Shown here one piece after another: positions 42,421-49,763 of a DNA stretch of 64,000 nucleotides (the stretch's first letter is position 1; every line of letters begins with the position of its first letter). Under the pieces are notes generated by a model. The model did not search any database. It had not been told where the DNA came from and was given only the letters and a program-made list of their open reading frames with translations. The translations under genes and the position numbers were made by a program. The DNA is from Pseudonocardia sp. (GTDB lineage: Bacteria; Actinomycetota; Actinomycetes; Mycobacteriales; Pseudonocardiaceae): assembly GCF_025465255.1 (NCBI RefSeq), contig NZ_JAODNI010000235.1:1-64000 (forward strand), written 5' to 3'.

Positions 42421-43032
42421 ATGACGGCAGCCGAGCAGCAACCCGCCGCGCCGCGGACCCGCTCCGGCGCCCGGCGCGCCGAGATCGTCGCGCTGGCCAG
42501 TCGCATGTTCCGCGAGCGCGGCTACCACGCCGTCGGCATGCGGGCGATCGCCGAGGCCGCGGACATGCAGGCCGCGTCGCTCTACCACCACTTCCGCAAC
42601 AAGGAGGAGCTCCTCCTCGAGGCGATCTTCGTCGTCGACCGGGACCTGGTGGTGGACCAGCTCCCGATCCTCGACGGCGAGGGGGACCACCGCGAGCGGC
42701 TGGCGCGGCTGGTCCGCGGGCACGTGCTGCACGTCGGCGCCAACCGGGACGCCTGGTGGGTCGCCGGTCGGGAGCTCCGCGCGCTCTCCCCGGAGAAGCT
42801 CGACGCCGTGCAGGTCTACCGGCGCCGCTACCAACACGCGATCGCGAACTTCCTCGCGGCGGGCGTCGCGGCCGGGGAGTTCGCCTGCCCGGACCCGCGA
42901 CTGACCGCGCTCGCCGTGCTCGACATGCTCAACGGGCTCAACGGGTGGTTCACCCCCGGCGGCCGGCTGGGGATCTCCGAGCTCGCGGACCGGTACGCGG
43001 AGCTGGCGGTCCGGCTCGTCACGGCCTACTAG
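42421..43032 (+). CDS. TetR-family regulator
   Basis: 203 residues. HTH at about 20-65 (ALASRMFRERGYHAVGMRAI, MQAASLYHHFRNKEELLLEA) and a KstR2/FadR-like C-terminal domain ending in a helix with LDMLNGLNGWFTPGG, typical of acyl-CoA-sensing TetRs. Probable target: palindrome 41163-41178. Start ATG; a GTG start is not needed. Confidence 0.9.
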   Translation: MTAAEQQPAAPRTRSGARRAEIVALASRMFRERGYHAVGMRAIAEAADMQAASLYHHFRNKEELLLEAIFVVDRDLVVDQLPILDGEGDHRERLARLVRGHVLHVGANRDAWWVAGRELRALSPEKLDAVQVYRRRYQHAIANFLAAGVAAGEFACPDPRLTALAVLDMLNGLNGWFTPGGRLGISELADRYAELAVRLVTAY

Positions 43033-43051
43033 ACGCCTTCGGCGCTCGTGC

Positions 43052-43083
43052 GCGGAAATCGTCGCCCTGGCAACGATTTCCGC
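43052..43083. terminator. Hairpin between convergent TetR and hydrolase genes
   Basis: GCGGAAATCGT / ACGATTTCCGC, 11 bases perfect, loop 10. Confidence 0.75.
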
Positions 43084-43104
43084 CCACAGGCGTGTCAGCG
43101 CACC

Positions 43105-43905
43105 TCAGCGCACGAAGGCGAGGAGCTCGGAGAGGTAGGTCTCGGCGTCCTCGACGAACGGAGCGTGGCCCACGCCGGGGAACTCGACGAGCCGGGCGTC
43201 GTGGAACAGCGGGATCGCGGCCTTCGCACCGTCGAAGGCCACGAACGCGTCCTCGGTGCCGTGCAGCGAGAGGACCGGGCAGCGGATCGTGCCGATCAGG
43301 TCCCGCTGGTCCAGGGCGATCAGCGAGCGCATGGTCTCCGTGGAGCGAGTCCCGGTCTGCATGAACTGCAGCCAGAACCCCTCGACGACGTCGTCCCCGA
43401 CCGGCTTGGCGCACACCGCGCCGGCGATACCGCGGAACGTCGTCGGGCGGTCCGCCTCCAGGCCGGCGAGGATGCCCTCGACGTCCGCCGCGGTGCCGCC
43501 GTAGGGCCACCCCTCCGTCTGGGTGTACCGCGGGGTGGCGCCGCCGGTGAGGACCAGGCCGCGGATGTCGTCGCCCAGCTCCGCGGCGGCCGCCGCTACG
43601 ATCGCGCCGCCGAGGGACCAGCCGTCGAGCACGGGCTCGCGGAGGCCGAGGTGCCGGACGAGCGCGACGACGTCCGAGGCGATGGCCTCGATCGAGACGT
43701 CGTCGAAGTCCTTGTCCGAGCGGCCGCACGCGCGGTGGTCGATCAGCGCGACCTCGTGACCGGCCTTGAGCAGCGCGGTGAGCGTGGTATCCCAGCACTG
43801 GGTGGTCGCGCCCCAGCCGTGGACCAGCACGACCGGCCGCCCGCCACCGCCCCGGTGGTGCTCGTAATAGACCTGCTTGCCGTTCTCCACGTCGAGAAAA
43901 GCCAT
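43105..43905 (-). CDS. Alpha/beta hydrolase (non-heme chloroperoxidase-like)
   Basis: 266 residues from ATG with AGGAGA upstream. HGWGATTQCW near 29, nucleophile elbow DGWSLGGAI near 95, acid in HGTEDAF, His in GVGHAPFVED at the end. Ser-Asp-His triad complete. The family covers cofactor-free haloperoxidases, esterases and meta-cleavage hydrolases. Lies 44 bases downstream of an LLM oxidoreductase on the same strand, so both may act on one substrate (oxygenation then hydrolysis). Confidence 0.87.
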   Translation of the reverse strand: MAFLDVENGKQVYYEHHRGGGGRPVVLVHGWGATTQCWDTTLTALLKAGHEVALIDHRACGRSDKDFDDVSIEAIASDVVALVRHLGLREPVLDGWSLGGAIVAAAAAELGDDIRGLVLTGGATPRYTQTEGWPYGGTAADVEGILAGLEADRPTTFRGIAGAVCAKPVGDDVVEGFWLQFMQTGTRSTETMRSLIALDQRDLIGTIRCPVLSLHGTEDAFVAFDGAKAAIPLFHDARLVEFPGVGHAPFVEDAETYLSELLAFVR

Positions 43906-43949
43906 CGGTTCTCCTGTGTCGTCGTGACGGGGTGGGATCCGTGGCCCGT

Positions 43950-44969
43950 TCACGCCCCCGAACGGAGGCGGGCACGGACCTCGGGGGCCACCTTCGTGGC
44001 CAGGTACTCGATCCGTTCCGAGCCGCTGTCGGTGGACTCGCCGGGCAGCTGCGCCCAGAAGTGCACGTCCTTGACCTGCGGGCGCTCGCGGAACAGGGCG
44101 GTCAGCTCGGTGACGGCGGTGCTCGCGTCCCACAGCACGTAGGCCCCGGCCTCGAGGATCTGCGCCGGGTCCGAGAACTGCGGGATCTGCTCCGGCGGTC
44201 CGAACGCACCCCACGCGATGTACTGGTTGAGCTGGTAGAGCGCGTGCTTCCCGATCCGGGCCCAGACCCGCTCGGGGTCCTCCGCGACGATCGCCCACTG
44301 CCCCGCATAGATCCGCGCGTCCGCGACCGACCCGCCCTGGCGCTCGACGGCGTCGAGGTAGACCTGCTGGTGGGCGTTCTGGGTGGAGAGGAAGCCGTCC
44401 GCGATCCGGGCCGCCCGCTCGATCGCGACGTCCGCCATCGCCCCCACCAGCAGTTGGGGCGTCCGCTCGGGCGCCGGGGTCACCGTGAGGCCGGCGGGGA
44501 GCCGGAACCGCTTGCCGTCGAAGCCGCTGTCGTCACCCGCCCAGGCCCGCCGGATGATCTCGACGCCCTCCTCGAGCAGGCTCGGGCGGTTGCGCACCTG
44601 CTGCCCGAACGCCTCGAACTCGCGCTTCCAGTAGCCCTGGCCGACCCCGAGGTCGAATCGGCCGCCGGTGAGCAGCGACAACGTCGCCGCATCCTCGGCG
44701 AGCCGGACCGGGTCGTGCAACGGCGAGACGATCAGGTTCGTCCCGATCCGCAGGCTCGACGTCCGCTCGCCGATCGCCGACGCGAGTACGAACGGCGAGG
44801 GGCTGTAGCCGTCGTCGCAGAAGTGGTGCTCGGTGAGCCAGACCGACCCGACGCCCTGCTGCTCGGCCCAGCCGATCTGGTCCAGCACCTCGCGGTAGAA
44901 GGAGCCGAAGGGGCGGCCGGGGTCGGGGTTGCGGAAGTCGTACCAGAGCCCGAACGTCGGATCGGCCAC
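43950..44969 (-). CDS. LLM-class flavin-dependent oxidoreductase
   Basis: 339 residues from GTG with GGAGG eleven bases upstream; the open frame extending 35 codons further has no start signal. SVWLTEHHFCDDGYSPSP near 45-62 and LRIGTNLIVSPLHDPVRLAE are the flavin-pocket strands; LLTGGRFDLGVGQGYWKREF follows. Resembles the luciferase-like monooxygenases of actinomycetes. Leads a two-gene operon with the chloroperoxidase-like hydrolase. Divergent from the first Excalibur-type membrane protein. Confidence 0.87.
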   Translation of the reverse strand: MADPTFGLWYDFRNPDPGRPFGSFYREVLDQIGWAEQQGVGSVWLTEHHFCDDGYSPSPFVLASAIGERTSSLRIGTNLIVSPLHDPVRLAEDAATLSLLTGGRFDLGVGQGYWKREFEAFGQQVRNRPSLLEEGVEIIRRAWAGDDSGFDGKRFRLPAGLTVTPAPERTPQLLVGAMADVAIERAARIADGFLSTQNAHQQVYLDAVERQGGSVADARIYAGQWAIVAEDPERVWARIGKHALYQLNQYIAWGAFGPPEQIPQFSDPAQILEAGAYVLWDASTAVTELTALFRERPQVKDVHFWAQLPGESTDSGSERIEYLATKVAPEVRARLRSGA

Positions 44970-45183
44970 GCCGCCACCTCCGTGTGCGGGCGGGCCACGC
45001 CGCCCGCCGTCCGCACCGAGGCTGGCCGGGCGGGGCCCGCTTGTCACGCGCCCCGGCTCCGTCGCGTTGTGCACCCTTCCAAAGCGGCCCTCCGCCCGGG
45101 CGGCCCGCCCGGGGCCCCTGCCGTAACGGCGTCACGCGATCACCGATGAACGGGTACTCGCTCCCCGCGAACTCGGAGATCCC

Positions 45184-46239
45184 ATGCCGCCTCGTCCCGG
45201 GGCACGCCACGCCGGCGTGCCCGCCCCCGTCCTGCTCGACGCCCGGCGGAGCGTGACCGTCACCCGCGAGGAGCACCACCAGGACGTCCTCGCGCAGTAC
45301 GCGCCGGCGCCGGGCGCGACCCGCCGGATCGTCGCCGACCTCGCGTTCTGCCGGATCGGGGCGGGCAGGTACCGGGGCGAGCGCGGGATCGAGGTGCGGC
45401 TCGGCGGGCGTCGGGTCGGCGAGCTGACGCACCGGATGTCCGAACGCTATGCGGGCACGGTCGGGGCGGTGCTCGGGAGCGGGCGGCGGCCGGACTGCGA
45501 GGCCCTGGTGAAGCACGGCGACCGCGGGCTCGAGGTGGAGCTGTGGCTACCGGACGCCTCGCAGCCGGCCCCGACGGTCGCGGGCCCGGTGGAGCCGGTG
45601 ACGGACCGGTTGCCGCAGGTCCCCGTCCCGCGCGGGACGCCCCCGCCCACCCCCTCGACGGCGGTGCTCCCTCGACGAGGCGGCCGCCCCGACCAGACCT
45701 CGGTGGTCGCCGGGCCGGCCCCGGCCGCGTCCGGCGCGAGCCGGCCCACCCCCTCGAGGCCGGGGATCCTCCTGGAGCCCCGGCGGCGCCGGCTGCGGAA
45801 ACCCCACTGGGCGGCGGCGAGCGCCGTGGGCGTGGTGCTCCTGGCGATCGGGATCGGGGCGGGGGACGGCGGGGAGGACCCCGCGGAGGTTTCCGCGAAG
45901 ACGAGCACGACGCTGCCGGATCCGACGCCGGTCCCGGAGGTGCCGGTCGCCGCGACGCCCACGCTCGCGCCGACGACGACGGGGCGGGCCGCGACGCCGC
46001 CCCGGGCACCGTCGGTGGCCGCGGAGCGGGCCGCCCCCACCACGACGCGGGCGCGGGCGGCCACGCCGACCACCACGCGCCCGGCCGCACCGGCGGGCTG
46101 CAGCCCGAACTACAGCGGCTGCCTCCCGATCACGGATGACCTCAACTGCACGGATGTCACCGGCACGGTCCAGGTCCTCGGCAGGGACATCTACAGGCTG
46201 GACGGCGACGGCGACGGTTACGCCTGCAACGGCAGCTGA
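45184..46239 (+). CDS. Membrane protein: conserved N-terminal domain, TM, Pro/Thr linker, Excalibur-like C terminus
   Basis: 351 residues. Residues 20-123: compact domain with RGIEVRLGGRRVGELTHRMS and ALVKHGDRGLEVELWLP, shared with the paralogue at 47289. Residues 125-200: Pro-rich linker. One membrane helix at about 210-226 (AASAVGVVLLAIGIG) after a basic stretch, so N-in. Then a Thr/Pro-rich outside linker, and a C-terminal module (about 305-351) with three spaced Cys and DGDGDGYACNGS, the calcium-loop form of Excalibur domains. No enzyme motif. Starts at the ATG after CGGAG. Function unknown; a cytoplasm-to-wall sensor or anchor is conceivable. Confidence 0.75.
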   Translation: MPPRPGARHAGVPAPVLLDARRSVTVTREEHHQDVLAQYAPAPGATRRIVADLAFCRIGAGRYRGERGIEVRLGGRRVGELTHRMSERYAGTVGAVLGSGRRPDCEALVKHGDRGLEVELWLPDASQPAPTVAGPVEPVTDRLPQVPVPRGTPPPTPSTAVLPRRGGRPDQTSVVAGPAPAASGASRPTPSRPGILLEPRRRRLRKPHWAAASAVGVVLLAIGIGAGDGGEDPAEVSAKTSTTLPDPTPVPEVPVAATPTLAPTTTGRAATPPRAPSVAAERAAPTTTRARAATPTTTRPAAPAGCSPNYSGCLPITDDLNCTDVTGTVQVLGRDIYRLDGDGDGYACNGS

Positions 46240-46420
46240 TCACCCGTCGAACCTTGTTCTGCACCGTGACGTGCAGGTCGCGCTTCCCGGCGTCCTGCCG
46301 CTCGGGCGGGAAGTGGCGGCGGCGCAGGCCGTCGAAGCAGGCCCGGGCGGCGGCGTCGAGGAACGCGCTGACGACGAGCGGCTGCACCTGCTCAACCTGG
46401 CCGGGGAACGCGCGCGGCGC
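46235..46420 (-). pseudogene. Internally deleted 2'-5' RNA ligase-superfamily remnant
   Basis: Minus-strand reading: FPGQVEQVQPLVVSAFLD, then ACFDGLRRRHFPPER, then immediately LHVTVQNKVRR and a stop farther on. The first part is the start of an HxTx phosphodiesterase-type protein and the second its last HxTx motif; the middle of about 100 residues, with the first HxTx motif, is missing. The join is in frame. The functional family member ThpR is intact elsewhere (59042). Confidence 0.6.
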
Positions 46421-46549
46421 GCGTCGGCCCGACCGCAAACCGGGTGCGGTCGGTCCCCCGGACTCCCTAGGGTCCGTCCTGCGGATCTACGCCGAGCCTG
46501 CGGCGTTCCAGGTGGATGCCCCGCAAGGCCGAGGAGGGGCCGATCCGAT

Positions 46550-46760
46550 CTCGACGCCGTCGACGACGTCCTGGGCTGGCGCGACCCGAAGGCACCGGAG
46601 CGCGGCGTCCTACTCCTCCACCACGAGGGCGGGCTCGTCGGGATCGCGCTGCGGGCCGGTGCGCGCGGAGTCCGAGCCGCAGCGATGTGCGCGCTGTGCC
46701 GGACCACCCACGCCCCCGGACGCGTGGAGCTGCTCGTGGCCCGCCGAGCCTCACTGCTCG
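46550..46760 (+). pseudogene. Fragment of an FBP (EF-G-binding) zinc-finger protein
   Basis: DLDAVDDVLGWRDPKAPERG, LVGIALRAG and AMCALCRTTHAPGRVELLVA read as the C-terminal treble-clef domain of fusidic-acid-resistance FBP proteins. The second half, which should supply the other zinc Cys pair, is absent: the frame runs into the 3' end of the convergent SRPBCC gene. The N-terminal part is not recoverable. Region 46440-46550 shows nothing more. Confidence 0.55.
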
Positions 46761-47155
46761 AGCACCCGTTTGAGCGTCCGCAGGTCCGCCGCGACCGCCT
46801 CGACGTCCGCCACGAACTCCGCATCGCCCACCCCGGGCCGCCGCTGCACGGTGAACACGAGGTCCGCGCCGGGCCCGTTCGGGACGACCCGCATCGGGTT
46901 CGTGACGACCTCGCCGGACGGCAGCTCGACGTCGTGATCCAGGACACCCCACGGGTTCGGCGCGGCGAACGTCACCGCCACCCGGCCCATCGGGGAGTCC
47001 GCGTACCAGCGCCCGTCGACGCGCTCCATGCTTTCGGCGAGACCGGCCGCCCACACGGGCAGATGCACGGGATCTGCGACGTACTCCCGGACCTGCTCGG
47101 GTCTGCGCGCGATGTAGACACCCACGTGGCAGGACGTGCTGTCCGGTGTGGTCAT
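46751..47155 (-). CDS. SRPBCC-fold (START-like) protein
   Basis: 134 residues from the ATG of MTTPDSTS. VYIARRPEQVREYVADPVHL at the start and LVFTVQRRPGVGDAEFVADV at the end fit a polyketide-cyclase/SRPBCC ligand-binding fold. No catalytic residue can be named. Convergent with the FBP fragment, divergent from the second membrane paralogue. Confidence 0.75.
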   Translation of the reverse strand: MTTPDSTSCHVGVYIARRPEQVREYVADPVHLPVWAAGLAESMERVDGRWYADSPMGRVAVTFAAPNPWGVLDHDVELPSGEVVTNPMRVVPNGPGADLVFTVQRRPGVGDAEFVADVEAVAADLRTLKRVLEQ

Positions 47156-47288
47156 GGCTCGGTGTCTATCAGGCACCGACGGACCGTGACGGTCCGGCGA
47201 CGTACGGTTCGTCCGATCGGTAACGAAACGGCGTCGACGGCGATCAAGGACATGGCCCCCGTTCGCTCCCCGCATCGGAGTTCACCCC

Positions 47289-48425
47289 ATGTCTTCCGCC
47301 CCCGGCCTGGCCGTGCTCGAGCCACGCCGCACCATCCTCGTCACCCAGGTCGAGGACCATCAGGACATCCTCGCCCCCCACGCCCCCGTCGACTCCGAGC
47401 GCCGCGACGTCCTCGTCGAGCTGGCCTTCTGCACCGTCTCCGCAGGCATGTACGCGGGCAGCCGCGGCATCGAGGTCCGCCTGGACGGCTACCGCGTCGG
47501 CGAGCTCACCCCGACGATGTCGCACCGCTACGCGGAGCTCCTCGAGCAGGTCTACGCCGCCGGCCAGCAGCCCGGCGCGGAGGCCGTCGTCAAACACGGC
47601 CCGCGCGGCGTGGAGATGCAGCTACGGCTCCCGGCCCTCGACGAGTCCGAGGAACCGACGCGGATGACCCCGGTCGTCGAGCCGCTCACGTCGCACGTCG
47701 AGGACCTCCCGCAGCAGGACCAGGGGCCGGACTTCGGCTTCGTCCCCGCCCAGCAGGCCGACGGCACCTGGTTGCAGCAGGACCCGTGGCGCGAGCCCGA
47801 GACGGTGGCGGCGGCAGGCTATGCCGGCCCGTACGAGCCCGGCTACGACGCGTCCTACGACGACCGCGCCGGCGCGGTGGCCCCCGCGCCCCGCCGGTTC
47901 GAGCGCAGGCGTCTCCGCAGGTCGGCCTGGATCGCCGCGGGAGCGGTGGCGGCCGTGCTGATCGGTGTCGTGGTCCTGGTGACCAGCGGCGGGGGCGACG
48001 AGCCCACCTCGTTCTCGGCGTCCACCACGCTGCCCGACCGGGCCATGCCCGCCACGACCGCGCCCGCGCCGACGACCACCACGGCCGCTCCGGCCGAGAC
48101 GACGCAGGCCGAGGCGGCCGCCACCACGCGGCGACGGGCGGCCGGACAGCTCACGCTGACGGTGGCGCCGGCACCCCGGGCCCCGGTCAACCCGACACCG
48201 GCACCCGTCACACCGGCGCCGGCCGGCGGGCTCTTCCCCGGCGCGGGTGAGACCGGAGGCACCGGCGAGACCGGTGGCCCGGGAGGCACCGAGGAGACCG
48301 CCGGCGGGGCGGGTGGAACCAGCACGACCCCGACCGACTGCCCGGACACCACGACCGGCGGAGGCGCCAGCCAGAGCCCGGGGCTGATCCAGACGCAGCC
48401 GAACTGCACCTCCGCCGCCAACTGA
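47289..48425 (+). CDS. Membrane protein paralogue: same N-terminal domain, TM, low-complexity tail
   Basis: 378 residues. Residues 10-115 match the N-terminal domain of the 45184 gene (RGIEVRLDGYRVGELTPTMS; AVVKHGPRGVEMQLRLP). A longer Gln/Glu/Tyr-rich linker follows, then a basic patch (RRFERRRLRRSAW), one membrane helix at about 218-236 (IAAGAVAAVLIGVVVLVTS), and an outside tail rich in Thr, Ala, Pro and Gly ending with two Cys (DCPDTTTGG, PNCTSAAN) but no Asp-rich Excalibur loop. The 60 bases before the ATG are similar in both genes. Duplicate of unknown function. Confidence 0.75.
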   Translation: MSSAPGLAVLEPRRTILVTQVEDHQDILAPHAPVDSERRDVLVELAFCTVSAGMYAGSRGIEVRLDGYRVGELTPTMSHRYAELLEQVYAAGQQPGAEAVVKHGPRGVEMQLRLPALDESEEPTRMTPVVEPLTSHVEDLPQQDQGPDFGFVPAQQADGTWLQQDPWREPETVAAAGYAGPYEPGYDASYDDRAGAVAPAPRRFERRRLRRSAWIAAGAVAAVLIGVVVLVTSGGGDEPTSFSASTTLPDRAMPATTAPAPTTTTAAPAETTQAEAAATTRRRAAGQLTLTVAPAPRAPVNPTPAPVTPAPAGGLFPGAGETGGTGETGGPGGTEETAGGAGGTSTTPTDCPDTTTGGGASQSPGLIQTQPNCTSAAN

Positions 48426-48428
48426 CCC

Positions 48429-49040
48429 TCACCCCGCCGGCAGCGACTCCTCCCACCCCACGGGGGGACGCTGCCGGACCTTCGGCGACGTCCCGACCAC
48501 CCGCTTGAACGCCCGGCTGAAACCGCCTCCGAGCGGTAGCCGAGCGTCCCCGCGAGCTGCACGACCGTCGCGTCCCCGTTCTGCAGCCGGTCTAGCGCGA
48601 CGTGCATCCGCCAGCGCGTCACGTACGCCATGACCGGCTCCCCGACGAGCTCGGTGAACCGCGCCGCGAAGGACGAACGGGACAGGGCCAGTTCCGCGGC
48701 GAGCGACGCGACCGTCCAGTCCCGCGCCGGATCCCGGTGGATCAGCGCGAGCGCCCGCCCGACGTGCCGGTCCGCGAGTGCCCCGAGCCAACCCGTCCGG
48801 GCTGCGTCGTCGGTCTCCAGCCAGGCGCGGATGGCCTGGATGACCAGCACGCCCGCCAACCTGGTGGTCACGGCCTCGCCGCCGGGGCGCATCTCGTCGA
48901 CCTCGAGCGCAATGAGCCGCAGGGTGTCCTGCAGGCGTTCGGTGAGCGGGGAGACCGCCGCGTTCAACCGCGGCGCCATCCGCCCCCACACCGGCCGGAT
49001 CGCCGACACCACCACACCGACCACGTTCGCGGAGTTCGTG
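48429..49040 (-). pseudogene. Frameshifted, N-terminally truncated AraC-family regulator
   Basis: Minus strand: LTERLQDTLRLIALEVDEMR, GGEAVTTRLAGVLVIQAIRA, then HTH segments DWTVASLAAELALSRSSFA and VVQLAGTLGYRSEA in one frame, and FSRAFKRVVGTSPKVRQRP in the next. A single missing base near 48527 separates them. The N-terminal cupin sensor usual in this group is missing. Pairs with the divergent DUF1772 remnant. Confidence 0.75.
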
Positions 49041-49059
49041 GGCTCGCTCGGGATACCAG

Positions 49060-49300
49060 CATGAGCGGGCTGGTCCTCGCCGCGCTCGCCGGCTGCGGAC
49101 ACCCCGCTGCTCATCACCGGCGCGCTCGTCTCCCTGATCGGCGGGTACGGCACCCCGTTCGCGGTGAACATCCGCTGAACAACCGGCTGGGCCGCGGCGG
49201 GGAGTGGGCGGCCTTCGCCCGGCCCTGGGCGCTCATGAACCACCTTCGAGCCGCGGCGTCGACGGCGGACACGGCCCTGCTGGCCGCGGGCCTGGGCTGA
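49060..49300 (+). pseudogene. C-terminal remnant of a DUF1772 membrane protein
   Basis: TPLLITGALVSLIGGYGTPF, then AVNI and, after a -1 frameshift (the CCG codon of the usual NVPLNNRL reads CG near 49173), LNNRLGRGGEWAAFARPW and ALMNHLRAAASTADTALL. This is the end of a DUF1772/anthrone-oxygenase-like four-helix membrane protein. The first two helices are absent. Confidence 0.65.
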
Positions 49301-49318
49301 GAGCGAGGTCTCCCGGAC

Positions 49319-49360
49319 GGGGGATGGCCACTCCGCCTCCCGCGAGGCAGAGTGGTCCCC
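49319..49360 (+). terminator. Strong hairpin after the DUF1772 remnant
   Basis: Left GGCCACTCCGCCTC (49326-49339) pairs with GAGGCAGAGTGG (49344-49355) with a bulge, extended by GGGG/CCCC outside. Confidence 0.55.
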
Positions 49361-49367
49361 CGGCCCG

Positions 49368-49409
49368 CTTCCCCCGGGACCGTCTCGTATCGGACGACCC
49401 CGGGGGAAG
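49368..49409 (+). promoter_or_regulatory. Hairpin burying the Shine-Dalgarno of the 49412 gene
   Basis: CTTCCCCCGGG (49368-49378) pairs perfectly with CCCGGGGGAAG (49399-49409), which contains the GGGGGAAG ribosome binding site 2 bases before the GTG. A second short stem CGTC/GACG can form in the loop. Such a stem would block translation unless opened. Confidence 0.6.
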
Positions 49410-49411
49410 AC

Positions 49412-49687
49412 GTGCAGCACGAGCAGCGGCGCTATGCCGCGCTACGCGCGGACCAGGAGACCATCGCCCGGGCGGCCGCCTGGCTGCGGCACGACGCCGT
49501 CCAGTCGCAGTACGCCGGGCTGAGCCGGCAGGAGTACGCGTTCGGCATGGCGTCCCTGCTGGACGTCGTCGCGATCAACCTGGCGGACCTGCCGCCCTCA
49601 CTGCGGGAGCACGCCGTCCGCGTCTGCCGGACGATGCTCGGGGACCGGATGGACATGCCCGCCACGAGACGAACCCGGCGTCGCTGA
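49412..49687 (+). CDS. Small helical protein of unknown function
   Basis: 91 residues from GTG. All-helical, charged: YAALRADQETIARAAAWLRH, YAFGMASLLDVVAINLADLP, SLREHAVRVCRTMLGD, with a basic tail. No recognised domain, membrane helix or signal. Its RBS is inside an 11-bp hairpin. Base composition and third-position GC look normal for the host, which supports real coding. Gap to the next gene 76 bases. Confidence 0.6.
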   Translation: MQHEQRRYAALRADQETIARAAAWLRHDAVQSQYAGLSRQEYAFGMASLLDVVAINLADLPPSLREHAVRVCRTMLGDRMDMPATRRTRRR

Positions 49688-49763
49688 GTTGCGGAGACGC
49701 CGGTTGTCCACAGCTGTGGATGAACATGTGGGCAACTCGAACGCCCGTTCGAGACCGACAGTC

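Noticed and set aside
41103..42506. Upstream extension of the PucR frame across the LLM oxidoreductase
   Set aside because: Antisense shadow; ATG at 41102 has a good RBS.
45600..46100. Thr/Pro-coding repeats (ACCACGACG-like) taken for a tandem repeat or CRISPR-like array
   Set aside because: Irregular units that encode a low-complexity linker; no constant repeat or spacer pattern.
45000..48425. Secretion or biosynthetic gene cluster interpretation of the 45-48 kb region
   Set aside because: Apart from the two membrane paralogues and one SRPBCC protein, the content is remnants; no set of enzymes or secretion ATPases is present.
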